Shown: positions 6,503 through 16,634, counted from the stretch's first letter. The stretch is 58,743 bases of DNA from Bacillota bacterium (GCA_023409265.1 JAEYHZ010000034.1:1-58743); one strand, 5' to 3'. Notes: generated by a model from the sequence alone, not told the origin. A program made the numbers and translations.

Positions 6503-8803
6503 ATGATATTTAAACGTAAATTTTCAACGAAGAGCTTTAAGTTTAAAATATTCATTAATTTTTTAACCACTGCTTTTTTAATTATCATAATAATGAATGT
6601 GATAATTTTTCAGTATTTTGATATCTATATGAAAAATCAAATTAATACTATGTCCCGCACCAAGCTGGAAAATATAAGTACGGTGTATTACAGCAAAATG
6701 GAGCAGTACCATAGAATAGCCGAACTTATCTTCAAAACCCCCAAGTATAGCACAAGCTTTTATTCTTCAGAGAAGAAAAGTATACTTGAAGAAATAGATA
6801 TGAGTAACAATTTACGCCCTATACTGAGTACCAATGTGGCAATAAATTCAATTTTCCTTTTTAATAAGGAAAAGATTAAATATGAACTGGATACACAGTA
6901 TATAGACAAAATTAATAAGAATTATATTTTGAGTGAGGTTTTAAAGTCCAAGACAGATCGTTATCCATTGATGATTGAATTAAAAAATGGGATTAAAAAA
7001 CTTGTTATATTTCAAACCGATAGAGAAACCTTATTCGGAAGAAGTCAAACAGGAGTTGTATTGATATTGGACCCGAAAACACTACAAAACAACATTTTGG
7101 CAGATTATGACAATCAGCCTGATGAAATATATCTTATTGATAATCAAAGAGGAGATATTATGCTTAGCCAAAACAACAAGCATATATTGGAACAGAAAGA
7201 TCTAAAAGAAATTTTAAGTTCTGAAAAAAGTTATTATTCACTTAACAGTAAGATCAATTCAGACCTGTGTATTATAACTTACGTAAAAAATATAAAGGAA
7301 GACTACAGTATTGTTTCGGTAATTGACTACCAGAGCAGTATAAAGGAATTGACAAGAATAAGAAACATAATGATATTTTTCTCAGCTGGAGTGGTATTAG
7401 CAGCGTTTCTGATTTCATATTTTCTGGCCAACAGGATTTATAAGCCTATAAATAACATTTTATCAAATATTCAAACTGCATTTAAAAGAGCAGACCAGGA
7501 AGAGGAACATTACGATGAACTGAAAAGGGCATCGTTGGCTATCGACCAGGCGGCCAATAAAATCAATTTATTGGAATCAAAGTATAACGACAGTGAAATA
7601 ATTGACTACCTGAGAAACAGTTCAGATTCGTCAGCCCCTGTTCCAGGCCGGTTTAAATTGTTGAAGGACAGGCTTGGTTTGAATTTCAGATACAGAACAG
7701 TACTGTTGGAACTTGAAAATTATTCCAATGCGGGTATATTAAACAAAGTTGAAGCACCGGTAGATAACAGCTCACATTTAAATTTTGCTCAATTTATTAA
7801 TGTTATATGTAATGGCATTTTTGACAGGAATGACTCTCAAATCACTTTTGTTTCATATAATATTGAATTTTGTCAGGCCATATTAATCCTGTGTGAAGCA
7901 CATTCAGGTCAAAACCTTGATGACATTGAGAAAATCGGGCTTTACTCAAAAGAGATTATGGATAGGCTTTCCATACAGCACAATGTATCGGTTTCCTTAA
8001 GTATTTCAGGTCTTTCAGAAGATATTGAAAGTATCCGGAAATACTATACTCAGGCGCAAAGGCTTATAAAATACAAATTGTTTATGGGGTCAAACTCCAT
8101 TTTTATTAACGATACTTTTACTCCTGAGCAGTTGGATGAAAGTAAAGCCGGAGAAGTATCAAGAGAAATACTGAATCTGGTTAAAGGCGGAGAAGTTCAA
8201 CAGGTGGCAAATTTGTATATAGACAATATACTGAAGGTTATTAAAAATGTTGAATACAGACAATGTTTAAAATACTTGTCAAATCTGCTTGCCGATGCCG
8301 AAAATCTTTCTCATAACTTTTCGGAAGAAAGCAATGAGTACAGGGGGAGCTATCTGGACATCTATCTTAAAATTGAAAGCTGTAATGGCAGATGCGAACT
8401 TACCACTTTGCTTCAGAATATGCTGAATAATGCTTGTCTGGAACTTAAAATTGCCAGATCAAAAACAGTTCAGATAAATATTATTGAGTCCCTTGAATAC
8501 ATAAATGAACATGTTGGTGACAGAAACCTGTCAGTTGAATTACTGGCTGAAAAATTCCATATTAGCCCATCTTATTTCAGCAAGCTGTTTAATAACTATA
8601 CCAAGAAAACTTTTCCTGATTACGTTAATTGTTTACGTCTGCAGAAAGCTGCGGATTTGCTTGTAGATAACAATAATTTGGATATTAATGAAGTATCTGC
8701 CCGGGTTGGCTTCAACAGCAGTTCGTATTTTGCTGCCGCTTTTAAGAAAAAGTATGGAGTATCTCCCTCCAAATTCAGAATAAATCACTGGCTAAACAGT
8801 TAG
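6503..8803 (+). CDS. Membrane-anchored AraC-family transcriptional regulator
   Basis: This 766-residue one-component regulator has a transmembrane helix at about residues 15-40, an extracytoplasmic sensor of roughly 240 residues (Cache-like by length and topology), a second transmembrane helix at about 285-310 (IMIFFSAGVVLAAFLISYF) and a HAMP-like linker. A cytoplasmic middle region follows, with an AraC helix-turn-helix pair at the C-terminus (about 665-766: VELLAEKFHISPSYFSKLF and INEVSARVGFNSSSYFAAAFKKKYGVSPSKFR). Such proteins in Bacillota sense an outside carbohydrate and activate the next-door ABC transporter. Here that is the operon at 8994-12397, in the same direction. It starts at ATG 6503 behind GGGAGAGG. 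Confidence 0.9.
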   Translation: MIFKRKFSTKSFKFKIFINFLTTAFLIIIIMNVIIFQYFDIYMKNQINTMSRTKLENISTVYYSKMEQYHRIAELIFKTPKYSTSFYSSEKKSILEEIDMSNNLRPILSTNVAINSIFLFNKEKIKYELDTQYIDKINKNYILSEVLKSKTDRYPLMIELKNGIKKLVIFQTDRETLFGRSQTGVVLILDPKTLQNNILADYDNQPDEIYLIDNQRGDIMLSQNNKHILEQKDLKEILSSEKSYYSLNSKINSDLCIITYVKNIKEDYSIVSVIDYQSSIKELTRIRNIMIFFSAGVVLAAFLISYFLANRIYKPINNILSNIQTAFKRADQEEEHYDELKRASLAIDQAANKINLLESKYNDSEIIDYLRNSSDSSAPVPGRFKLLKDRLGLNFRYRTVLLELENYSNAGILNKVEAPVDNSSHLNFAQFINVICNGIFDRNDSQITFVSYNIEFCQAILILCEAHSGQNLDDIEKIGLYSKEIMDRLSIQHNVSVSLSISGLSEDIESIRKYYTQAQRLIKYKLFMGSNSIFINDTFTPEQLDESKAGEVSREILNLVKGGEVQQVANLYIDNILKVIKNVEYRQCLKYLSNLLADAENLSHNFSEESNEYRGSYLDIYLKIESCNGRCELTTLLQNMLNNACLELKIARSKTVQINIIESLEYINEHVGDRNLSVELLAEKFHISPSYFSKLFNNYTKKTFPDYVNCLRLQKAADLLVDNNNLDINEVSARVGFNSSSYFAAAFKKKYGVSPSKFRINHWLNS

Positions 8804-8993
8804 AAAAAATACATTTTTATAAAGATTGCTGAATGTTAATAATTGAAAAATCCATCAAAAGCTATAGCATTTATAAGTTTAACTGTTTTTATTATTTACT
8901 TTCCGGTACCCCGAAATTACAATCTCAACTATAGTCCAGCCGGAGAAAACGGTATCCGGAAAACTAAATAATATAAAGAAAGGAGGACTCATA

Positions 8994-9935
8994 TTGAAAT
9001 CAAACGTAAGCAAACGTTCTTTCAAAAGTGCTGTAAAGGAAGATAGCATCCTCTATATTTTAGCCCTGCCGGGTGTCCTTGCTTTGATTGCTTTTTCATA
9101 TCTGCCTATGGCAGGTACCATCCTGGTTTTTAAAGACTATCATTTTAAAGGCGAAGTTTTTAAAAGTCCCTGGGCAGCTCCGATTTATAAGAATTTTCAG
9201 TTTTTCTTTAATAATTTTGAGACTGCCATGAGAGCCACCAGAAATACCATCATGTTTAACCTGCTCTTTTTCATTTTTGGAACCATAGTTGCCATAACTA
9301 TTGCCATTATGCTGAACGAAATTAAAAGCAGAAAGTTCATTAAAATAAGCCAAAGTGTTATGTTTTTTCCATACTTTATGTCCTGGATGGTTATTGGTTC
9401 CATACTTTATGCAATATTGAATACAGAGACAGGTTTTCTGAATAGTGTACTTAAATCAATAACCGGTGAATCCTTTGATTTTTATTCAAGGCCGCTGGTC
9501 TGGATACCGGTCATTGTTATAGTCAGCATATGGCAAAGCTCGGGATATACATCTATTATTTATTATGGGGTTTTAACCGGCTTTGACACAGCAATGTACG
9601 AGGCGGCTGAAGTCGATGGTGCCAGTAAATTCCAGCAGATCATGAAAATCACTCTTCCATTGCTGAAACCTACAGTTATAATAATGTTCCTACTGTCGGT
9701 CGGAAATATGCTCCGTGGGAATCTTAACATGATTATCGGATTAACAAACTTAAATCCCATACTTTTTCCTGTAACTGACCTTATAGATGTATTTGTATAC
9801 CGAAGCGGTGTCAAAAATGGTGAAATGGCGTTTGCCTCAGCAATTTCCTTATATCAGTCTGTGTTTGGTTTTATTTTTGTAGTATTGTCCAACAAATTAG
9901 CAGGCTGGTACGATAAAGATTCTACATTATTTTAA
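8994..9935 (+). CDS. Carbohydrate ABC transporter permease (LplB/MalF type)
   Basis: This 313-residue inner-membrane permease has about six transmembrane helices (first at about 20-42) and the EAA loop that contacts the ATPase (YEAAEVDGASKFQQIMKITLPLLKPT, about residues 202-227). It resembles the LplB-like permeases that import complex sugars or glycan fragments. The start is TTG 8994 behind GAAAGGAGG. It is the first gene of a three-gene transporter set. No ATP-binding subunit is encoded here, which is usual for this family, because one shared MsmX-like ATPase often serves several importers. Confidence 0.92.
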   Translation: MKSNVSKRSFKSAVKEDSILYILALPGVLALIAFSYLPMAGTILVFKDYHFKGEVFKSPWAAPIYKNFQFFFNNFETAMRATRNTIMFNLLFFIFGTIVAITIAIMLNEIKSRKFIKISQSVMFFPYFMSWMVIGSILYAILNTETGFLNSVLKSITGESFDFYSRPLVWIPVIVIVSIWQSSGYTSIIYYGVLTGFDTAMYEAAEVDGASKFQQIMKITLPLLKPTVIIMFLLSVGNMLRGNLNMIIGLTNLNPILFPVTDLIDVFVYRSGVKNGEMAFASAISLYQSVFGFIFVVLSNKLAGWYDKDSTLF

Positions 9936-9949
9936 AGGAGGTGGAGAGA

Positions 9950-10840
9950 TTGACAAAAACAGCCACTAAGGCAGATAAGATCACGATGCTGGTATTTTAT
10001 ATCTTTTTATTATTAGTCACTTTATTCTGCATATTGCCAATAATATTAGCCATATCGGGTTCATTTTCCAATGAAACCTCAATTACTTTGAAAGGTTTCT
10101 CCATCCTGCCCAGAGATTTTACACTTGATACCTACAAATATATTTTTGATAATCAGGGGTATATGATAGGTAATGCTTATAAGGTAACAATACTGGTTAC
10201 CCTGATTGGAACCTTTTTATCGGTTTGTATTACAACCAGTTATGCATATGTTGTGTCTGTAAGGGATTTCAGACATGCAAATAAATTTGCGTTCTTCGCA
10301 TATTTCACAATGCTTTTCAATGGAGGAATGCTGCCCTGGTATCTGGTATGTACCCAATATCTGGGGCTAAAGGACTCGCTGATGTCTTTAGTTCTTCCAT
10401 ATTCCATCAACGTATTCTATATGTATTTGCAGAGGAATTTCTTCAAAGGCTTGCCTTATGAACTGACAGAAAGTGCAAAGATTGACGGTGCCGGTCATTT
10501 CAGAATCTTTATACAAATCATGCTTCCGTTATCAAAAGCGGGCATTGTAACTATTACATTATTTTATGCATTACAGTATTGGAATGATTTTTATCTGCCG
10601 CTAATGCTTATAAATGATACAGAGCTGTATTCCATGCAATATATTCTTTATAAAATGATGTCAAACATTCAATACCTTGCAGCAAACCCGAGCGGGAGCT
10701 ATTCAAGCCACATAATACTACCTGCTCAGACCATTAAAATGGCTATAACGTGTATTGCAATCGGACCAATTATTCTGGTGTATCCCTTTGTTCAGAAATA
10801 TTTTGTCAAGGGAGTTACTATAGGGGCCATTAAAGGATAG
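9950..10840 (+). CDS. Carbohydrate ABC transporter permease (LplC/MalG type)
   Basis: This is the second membrane subunit of the importer, about 296 residues with six predicted transmembrane helices. The EAA motif is LTESAKIDGAGHFRIFIQIMLPLSKAG (about residues 174-200), and the C-terminus is YPFVQKYFVKGVTIGAIKG, typical of the MalG/LplC branch. I place the start at TTG 9950, eight bases after AAAGGAGG (9934-9941). An in-frame GTG at 9941 is inside that ribosome site and is unlikely. It follows the first permease by 14 bases and must be co-translated with it. Confidence 0.92.
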   Translation: MTKTATKADKITMLVFYIFLLLVTLFCILPIILAISGSFSNETSITLKGFSILPRDFTLDTYKYIFDNQGYMIGNAYKVTILVTLIGTFLSVCITTSYAYVVSVRDFRHANKFAFFAYFTMLFNGGMLPWYLVCTQYLGLKDSLMSLVLPYSINVFYMYLQRNFFKGLPYELTESAKIDGAGHFRIFIQIMLPLSKAGIVTITLFYALQYWNDFYLPLMLINDTELYSMQYILYKMMSNIQYLAANPSGSYSSHIILPAQTIKMAITCIAIGPIILVYPFVQKYFVKGVTIGAIKG

Positions 10841-10870
10841 TTAAAACTAATTTTCAGGAGGAAGGAAAAA

Positions 10871-12397
10871 ATGAATCGAATCAAAAATATTCTTATATTA
10901 TTACTTGTTTGTACCATTTTTCTTAGTTTATTTGCAGGCTGCGGAGGCTCAGAAAGTCAAAATGCGGATGCTACCGGCAGCAGCACTCAGGTTGGGACTT
11001 CTGAGCCAACTGACGCAACCATAGTATTTTATGGTGAAAGCTCCAAGAGAATGGAGGAGTTTTCAAAAAAGGATTTGCACGACAAGGTACTGGAAGCTAT
11101 CAATGTAAACTTGAGTGTTCAGTACTTGCCCTGGTCAGAGTATGCCACAGGTAAAACAGAACTAATGTTGTCATCTGGAGAAAAATTTACTACATATACT
11201 GATACAGCATTTATGTCAAAATGTGTTTCAAAGGGATATTATGCTGACCTGACCGAAGCAGCGGAAAAGTATGCCGGAAACCTGAAAAAATACTGCGGAG
11301 GTGAAGAGGCATTTAATATTTGGAAAGTAAACGGAAAACTATATGGACTTACTTTTGGAAACAAACCTAATGCAGGTGAAAATTATTTATTGATTGTAAG
11401 ACAGGATATCCTTGAAGAAGTAGGAATGAAAGAACTGAAAACCATGGAGGATGTTGAAAAATTCCATGATCTGGCAATAAAAAAACATCCTGATTTTATT
11501 GGCTTTTCACGTGGTTTTACCACTAATCTGTTTAATGGTGCAATTGCATCAGATATGAATGTCTTCCGTCCAAACAATTTTATAATGACCGACGGAAATA
11601 AACCCAATGATCCAACAGTGTATAGCTACTATGCATCTGAAGAATACAAGCAGGCTTGTGAAATCTCAAGAAGATGGCAGCAAAAGGGCATAATCCCCAG
11701 CTACGCCCTATCTAATCCATCTCAGTCAGACTCGGCATTTTTTGCAGGTAAATCTCTATTTTCTTTAGGTGCAAGCTACAGGGTATTTGAATTTATGGAC
11801 GTTGTGCGTAAGGCTGATCCAAAAGCAGTATTTAAGAATTATTTTATTGGAGACACGTCGAAGAAACCTTTAATGTCAAGAGGCTTATATTCTACTGCTT
11901 TTGCTGTCAGCGCCAATGTAGAAGGTGCTGAACTGGACGGATATGTAAAACTTATTGATCTTCTCCAGAGCAGTCAGGAATGGACCGACTTCATTCTATA
12001 CGGAGTAAAGGGAAAGGACTATGATATTAATAATGATGGAAGTATGCAAATGATAAATAAGGATACACTTGTAGATACATGGCTTCCTGACAATATTAAT
12101 TTTACAAGATACAAGGACTATATAACGAAAGAACAGATTGAAACTTACAAGAACTGGAATAACGGCTCAATAGAACAGAAGGATATTGGCTTTGCCTTTG
12201 ACATGGAGCCTGTTAAAACAGAATATGCCCAGATGCAGGCGGTGGAACAGGAGTATTTTCAGCCGATAACCATGGGCTTTGCGGATTACGATTCCCATAT
12301 AAAAACTGCCCTTGATAAGTTAAAAGAGGCTGGTATGGATAAGTTCCTTGCAGAATATGAAAAGCAGTTTTCAGAGTTTATAAAGAATAAGAAGTAA
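10871..12397 (+). CDS. Carbohydrate ABC transporter substrate-binding lipoprotein (LplA type)
   Basis: This 508-residue extracellular solute-binding lipoprotein has a signal peptide (residues 1-22) ending in the lipobox LFAGC, then a short Ser/Gly/Thr linker and a two-lobed binding fold typical of family 1-like proteins. It is larger than mono- or disaccharide binders, as in LplA-like proteins that take oligosaccharides. It is the last gene of the importer operon, 30 bases after the second permease, with GGAGGAAGG as ribosome site. The substrate cannot be read from the sequence. The membrane AraC regulator upstream probably controls the operon. Confidence 0.92.
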   Translation: MNRIKNILILLLVCTIFLSLFAGCGGSESQNADATGSSTQVGTSEPTDATIVFYGESSKRMEEFSKKDLHDKVLEAINVNLSVQYLPWSEYATGKTELMLSSGEKFTTYTDTAFMSKCVSKGYYADLTEAAEKYAGNLKKYCGGEEAFNIWKVNGKLYGLTFGNKPNAGENYLLIVRQDILEEVGMKELKTMEDVEKFHDLAIKKHPDFIGFSRGFTTNLFNGAIASDMNVFRPNNFIMTDGNKPNDPTVYSYYASEEYKQACEISRRWQQKGIIPSYALSNPSQSDSAFFAGKSLFSLGASYRVFEFMDVVRKADPKAVFKNYFIGDTSKKPLMSRGLYSTAFAVSANVEGAELDGYVKLIDLLQSSQEWTDFILYGVKGKDYDINNDGSMQMINKDTLVDTWLPDNINFTRYKDYITKEQIETYKNWNNGSIEQKDIGFAFDMEPVKTEYAQMQAVEQEYFQPITMGFADYDSHIKTALDKLKEAGMDKFLAEYEKQFSEFIKNKK

Positions 12398-12536
12398 TAA
12401 TTCATTGAGTCGGGTTGTAGTATCATTTTCATTCCATAAAAACTCAAAGGTTTTTTCCTAATCCAACTAATACTGTACTACTAAACCAATTCAGTACTAT
12501 TTAACTAATCCGGAAATCATCTGATATTTTGCTAAT

Positions 12537-12654
12537 AAAAGCAGCTTGACTTTCAAAAAACCTGGTGGAAGCCTGATATTCTACAAGAAAAATTGTACTC
12601 CTCTGAATATCATGTTAAGTCAAATCCCGGTTTGCCAAAGTCAAGCCGCTTTTT
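12537..12654. repeat. 118-bp imperfect inverted repeat
   Basis: The left arm begins AAAAGCAGCTTGACTTT at 12537. The right arm ends with the near-complement AAAGTCAAGCCGCTTTT at 12654. AAACCTGG/CCCGGTTT and TGATATTC/GAATATCA continue the pairing towards a loop of about 20 bases. It sits between two convergent genes, so it could act as a bidirectional terminator or be a small non-autonomous transposable element. Confidence 0.7.
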
Positions 12655-12682
12655 CTTCATATTTAAAGATCAACAAAAATTT

Positions 12683-14212
12683 TTATTTGATAATTATATC
12701 AATTCCCACCACACCGACAATTTCACCGGAAGTACTCTTAATTGGCGCCGATACGGTAATACAGGGGTTTCTGGTAATTGCTGAAATATAAATGGACGAA
12801 ATGAAATCTTCTCCTTTAATACTGTGCCTGAACCATTCTCTTACATTTGCGTTTGCTATTCCTGCCTTGGGAATGGAGCAGATAAATCTACCCTTTTGGT
12901 CATTTGTCCACGCAGCCTCAACGAAGCTATGTTTTTTCATAAAATCATTTATAATAGCTTCATGTGTATTGAGATCTTTGGAATTAATTATTTCACTCAT
13001 GGAACAAAGCTCCTGATGGATTAGTGAAAGAGAATTTCTTGCCTTCTCCAGTGCATCATTACTTAAGGATTCAAGGCTTTCGGCTTCATTTGAGAAAAGC
13101 TGCGCCAGAGCTGTGGATGCTTCATTCAGTCGGGTTCCAAGAGAAGAAATACCTTCCATGTTATGTTTTTGTTGATGAACGGAAGCACATACATCATCGA
13201 CTGTTTTGGATGTCCTGAATATGACATCTTCCACATCCTTGATCTGATTACCTACATTTTGGGCAATTTGAACTTCCTCTCTGGAAAGCTGGCTTATTCT
13301 ATCCATCATTCCGAAAACGTCATTAAAGGAGGAATCAATTCTTTCAAGGTTCGATTCTATATTCTTTGTGGCAGAAATACCTTCATCAACACGCAGAGCA
13401 TTTTCTCTTGCTACGGAATATACACTTTCAACCTCATCTTGGATAGCTTTAATTAGTGAATTGATGTTTCCGACCGATTTATTGGTATCATCTGCAAGCT
13501 TATGAATTTCCGATGCTACAACTGCGAATCCTTTTCCGTGCTCCCCGGCACGTGCCGATTCTATTGTAGCATTTAAAGCCAGCAGCTGAGTTTGCTTTGA
13601 AATATTACTGACTGTTTCAAGTATATGTACTATTTCTCCCGAAGTCTTTTGCAGTCTCTCCATATTGGTCAGGGTTTTATTTGAGGACTCATGTATGCCA
13701 TCTATAGTTTTAACTATCTGTAATATTTCTTCGAGACTAAGTTTAACTGTATCTTTTGAAATTGAGCTCTTCTTAAGCATGTCAACTGTTATCGCATCGG
13801 CGTTATCAAGCAGGTCCATAATATTTCTGACCTCGGACAGAGTATTTGTGATGCTGGAATTGACATGTTCATTGCTGTTGGCCATTTCTCTTACTTCATC
13901 ATAAACATATCTGGCAAATTCATTGTTTTCATCTATAGTTACTGCTATGCTTTCTGAAACTGAGGATATCTGGCTGGATGTAACCTGAACTTCAAAGTTA
14001 AACCTTTTTAGTTCCTTCTTAAGTTTTGATATTTTGTCGGTATACTGTTTGTACTTGTTGGACAATAAGTGACGGGTGAGGATGGTATATCCAATAAATA
14101 GTACTATATTCAGTGCCAATTTAAGGATTACATTCCAGCCCGGAACTGCAACAAGAACAGTAGAACTTGTGAGGAGAGCACCGGTTGCAATCAGGTAGGA
14201 AGTATTTTTCAT
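12683..14212 (-). CDS. Methyl-accepting chemotaxis protein with C-terminal Cache-like domain
   Basis: This is a chemoreceptor of about 509 residues. Two transmembrane helices lie near the N-terminus (about 4-24 and 27-46) with almost no periplasmic loop. The signalling domain is central, with the hairpin tip LLALNATIESARAGEHGKGFAVVA. After it, at about 400-509, comes a sensor-like region (EAAWTNDQKGRFICSIP, REWFRHSIKGEDFISSIY, ITVSAPIKSTSGEIVGVVGIDI) that looks like the membrane-distal half of a Cache domain, here cytoplasmic. The start at 14212 is preferred because GGAGGA lies just before it. The in-frame ATG at 14227 is part of that site. Confidence 0.88.
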   Translation of the reverse strand: MKNTSYLIATGALLTSSTVLVAVPGWNVILKLALNIVLFIGYTILTRHLLSNKYKQYTDKISKLKKELKRFNFEVQVTSSQISSVSESIAVTIDENNEFARYVYDEVREMANSNEHVNSSITNTLSEVRNIMDLLDNADAITVDMLKKSSISKDTVKLSLEEILQIVKTIDGIHESSNKTLTNMERLQKTSGEIVHILETVSNISKQTQLLALNATIESARAGEHGKGFAVVASEIHKLADDTNKSVGNINSLIKAIQDEVESVYSVARENALRVDEGISATKNIESNLERIDSSFNDVFGMMDRISQLSREEVQIAQNVGNQIKDVEDVIFRTSKTVDDVCASVHQQKHNMEGISSLGTRLNEASTALAQLFSNEAESLESLSNDALEKARNSLSLIHQELCSMSEIINSKDLNTHEAIINDFMKKHSFVEAAWTNDQKGRFICSIPKAGIANANVREWFRHSIKGEDFISSIYISAITRNPCITVSAPIKSTSGEIVGVVGIDIIIK

Positions 14213-14326
14213 AAAGAGTTCCTCCATTTAGGTTAAATAACGAGGGGATAGATAAAAATTTTTTGTTTAAGCTTGCGTACAATAGGTGAATATAAAAGCT
14301 GTTTTCCGTGGAGAGATTATTATTAA

Positions 14327-14384
14327 GGGCAATGGTGTTCAGGCGCTTATACCGCTGTAAGCGGCATGCCGTACACCATTGCCC
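14327..14384 (-). terminator. Hairpin after glnN
   Basis: A perfect 12-bp stem (GGGCAATGGTGT with ACACCATTGCCC) encloses a second stem (GCTTA/TAAGC). It lies 16 bases beyond the glnN stop and is the likely glnN terminator, although no strong T run follows. Confidence 0.55.
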
Positions 14385-14400
14385 TGGGTATTACTATAGC

Positions 14401-16491
14401 TTAAACATTAAAGAGAAGTTCTGCATATGTTGGGAATGGATATACATCAGCCGGAATTATGGTTTCCAGTTTGTCTGCATCAGCCCTTAAAGTTTCCATA
14501 GCAGGTACAACAACCTTGCTGAATGCTTCTGCCTGTTTTAATGTACTGGCTTCAGCACCTGATTTTTCAAGTGATTTCTTCAATGCATTGATGTTTGAAG
14601 CAAAGGAACTCAATGCCGGTGAAAGTTCCTTCAATACTGAAGATTGAGCCGCAACCTCAACAGACATTCCTGTAGCTTTTACTGAATTGATGGTATCTGA
14701 CAATTCCTTGCTGAATCTAAATGCAGCAGGTAATATTTCAGTCTTTGCCACATTGATCATTGTCAACGCTTCAATATTGATAGTCTTTACATAGTTTTCA
14801 AGCAGTATTTCATATCTGGATTCAATCTCTGATTTGCTTAATACGCCATGTTTTACGAATACGGCAACATTCTTGTCCTTAATAAATGTCGGAATACATT
14901 CAACAGTTGACTTCATGTTGAGAAGGCCTCTGCTTTCAGCTTCAGCAACCCATTCGTCAGAATATCCGTTTCCATTGAATATAATTCTCTTATGAGCCTT
15001 AACGGTTTCTGAAAGCAAGGTTGCGATAGCAGCATTCAAATCACTTGCAGCTTCAAGCTGGTCGGCAAACTTCTGCAGAGTTTCGGCAACTATGGTATTG
15101 AGAACAAAGTTGGCACCTGCAATTGAAGCAGAAGAACCAAGCATTCTGAATTCGAATTTGTTTCCTGTGAATGCAAATGGTGATGTTCTGTTACGGTCCG
15201 TTGTATCTTTGGGAAGTTTAGGCAAGCTTGCAACACCTGTTTCAAGAATGTTGTTGTAGATCTTACCCTTGGCTTTTCCGTTTTCAAGCTGATTAAGAAT
15301 ATCAGTAAGCTGATCTCCGAGGAATATTGAAACGATAGCAGGAGGGGCTTCATTAGCACCAAGTCTGTGATCATTTCCGGCAGTTGCAACCGATAAACGT
15401 AATAAATCCTGATAATCATCCACTGACTTAATTACAGCAGCAAGGAATATAAGGAACTGTACGTTGTCATGTGGAGTTGAACCTGGCTCCAGAAGGTTCT
15501 GACCGTCATTTGTTGACATTGACCAGTTGTTGTGTTTACCGGAACCATTAACACCGGCAAAGGGCTTTTCATGTAACAGGCATGCAAGACCATGTCTTAC
15601 AGCTATTTTCTGCATTAATTCCATAGTTAACTGATTGTGGTCGGTAGCTACGTTTGATGTATTGAATATCGGAGCCAGCTCATGTTGGGCAGGAGCAACC
15701 TCGTTATGCTTTGTTTTAGCCGAAATACCAAGTTTCCAGAGCTCTACATCAAGATCCTTCATATAGGCTGACACTCTCTCCTTGATATTACCGAAGTAGT
15801 GATCTTCCAATTCCTGACCCTTTGGCGGCTTAACACCGAATAAAGTTCTGCCTGTAAAGATTAAGTCCTTACGTTTTTTATACAGTTCTCTGTCAACAAG
15901 GAAGTATTCCTGTTCAGGTCCAACTGTAGTTGTAACTCTTGTAGCAGTGGTGTTGCCTAAAACCTTCAAAATTCTTAAAGCCTGTTTGTTGAGAGCTTCC
16001 ATTGAACGAAGCAAAGGAGTCTTCTTGTCAAGAACTTCTCCTGTGTATGAGCAGAATGCGGTTGGGATATACAGTGTGCCGTCTTTTACAAAAGCCGGTG
16101 AAGTACAATCCCAAGCGGTATAGCCTCTTGCTTCATAAGTTGCTCTAAGTCCGCCTGAGGGGAAGGAAGAGGCATCGGGTTCACCTTTAATAAGTTCTTT
16201 TCCGGAGAATTCCAATATTACTTTTCCATCGGCAGTAGGAGAAATAAATGCATCATGCTTTTCGGCAGTGATACCGGTCATTGGGTGGAACCAGTGGGTA
16301 AAGTGGGTTGCACCTTTTTCAATTGCCCAATCCTTCATAACACTTGCTACTACTTCAGCAGCTGACTCGTCAAGAGCCAAACCCAGATCAATAGTCTTTT
16401 TCAAAGACTTATAAGTTGCTTTTGGGAGACGTTCCCTCATAGTTACGTCATTAAAAACGCTGCTTCCAAAAATTTCAGTTACGTTTGCCAT
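14401..16491 (-). CDS. glnN: Glutamine synthetase type III
   Basis: It makes glutamine from glutamate, ammonia and ATP. At 696 residues it has the length of the large GSIII class, far longer than the GSI protein at 20724. Family features visible are the N-terminal GSIII region (SVFNDVTMRERLPK, THWFHPMTG), the glutamate-binding GPEQEYFLVD, the GSGKHNNWSMS nucleotide/ammonium region, and RLGANEAPPAIVS followed by DRNRTSPFAFTGNKFEFRMLG. It is transcribed leftward behind gatB. The 180-base gap between them holds an ANTAR hairpin pair and a terminator, so glnN expression probably depends on antitermination. It starts at ATG 16491 behind GGAGGG. Confidence 0.97.
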   Translation of the reverse strand: MANVTEIFGSSVFNDVTMRERLPKATYKSLKKTIDLGLALDESAAEVVASVMKDWAIEKGATHFTHWFHPMTGITAEKHDAFISPTADGKVILEFSGKELIKGEPDASSFPSGGLRATYEARGYTAWDCTSPAFVKDGTLYIPTAFCSYTGEVLDKKTPLLRSMEALNKQALRILKVLGNTTATRVTTTVGPEQEYFLVDRELYKKRKDLIFTGRTLFGVKPPKGQELEDHYFGNIKERVSAYMKDLDVELWKLGISAKTKHNEVAPAQHELAPIFNTSNVATDHNQLTMELMQKIAVRHGLACLLHEKPFAGVNGSGKHNNWSMSTNDGQNLLEPGSTPHDNVQFLIFLAAVIKSVDDYQDLLRLSVATAGNDHRLGANEAPPAIVSIFLGDQLTDILNQLENGKAKGKIYNNILETGVASLPKLPKDTTDRNRTSPFAFTGNKFEFRMLGSSASIAGANFVLNTIVAETLQKFADQLEAASDLNAAIATLLSETVKAHKRIIFNGNGYSDEWVAEAESRGLLNMKSTVECIPTFIKDKNVAVFVKHGVLSKSEIESRYEILLENYVKTINIEALTMINVAKTEILPAAFRFSKELSDTINSVKATGMSVEVAAQSSVLKELSPALSSFASNINALKKSLEKSGAEASTLKQAEAFSKVVVPAMETLRADADKLETIIPADVYPFPTYAELLFNV

Positions 16492-16596
16492 AATAACCCT
16501 CCTTGATAAATAAATTTAAAAGTTTTGATTTTATATAAGGAATACAATAAATAACATAATCACATATTTTTCCATTATTTATTTTCCCTAAAAAAA

Positions 16597-16634
16597 GCGT
16601 TCCACTCCCTTGTTTAAAACTTGGAGTGAAACGC
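16597..16634 (-). terminator. Attenuator between gatB and glnN
   Basis: On the minus strand GCGTTTCACTCC (16634-16623) pairs with GGAGTGGAACGC (16608-16597), followed by seven T (16596-16590). It stands upstream of glnN and its 5' arm overlaps the 3' arm of an ANTAR hairpin. Confidence 0.85.

Noticed and set aside
12546..13904. Several small plus-strand ORFs opposite the chemoreceptor gene
   Set aside because: They are antisense shadows of a well-supported gene, with no ribosome sites and no family features.
16597..16634. Plain end-of-operon terminator for gatB
   Set aside because: An A1/G4 hexaloop hairpin overlaps its 5' arm and glnN follows in the same direction, so an attenuator is more likely.
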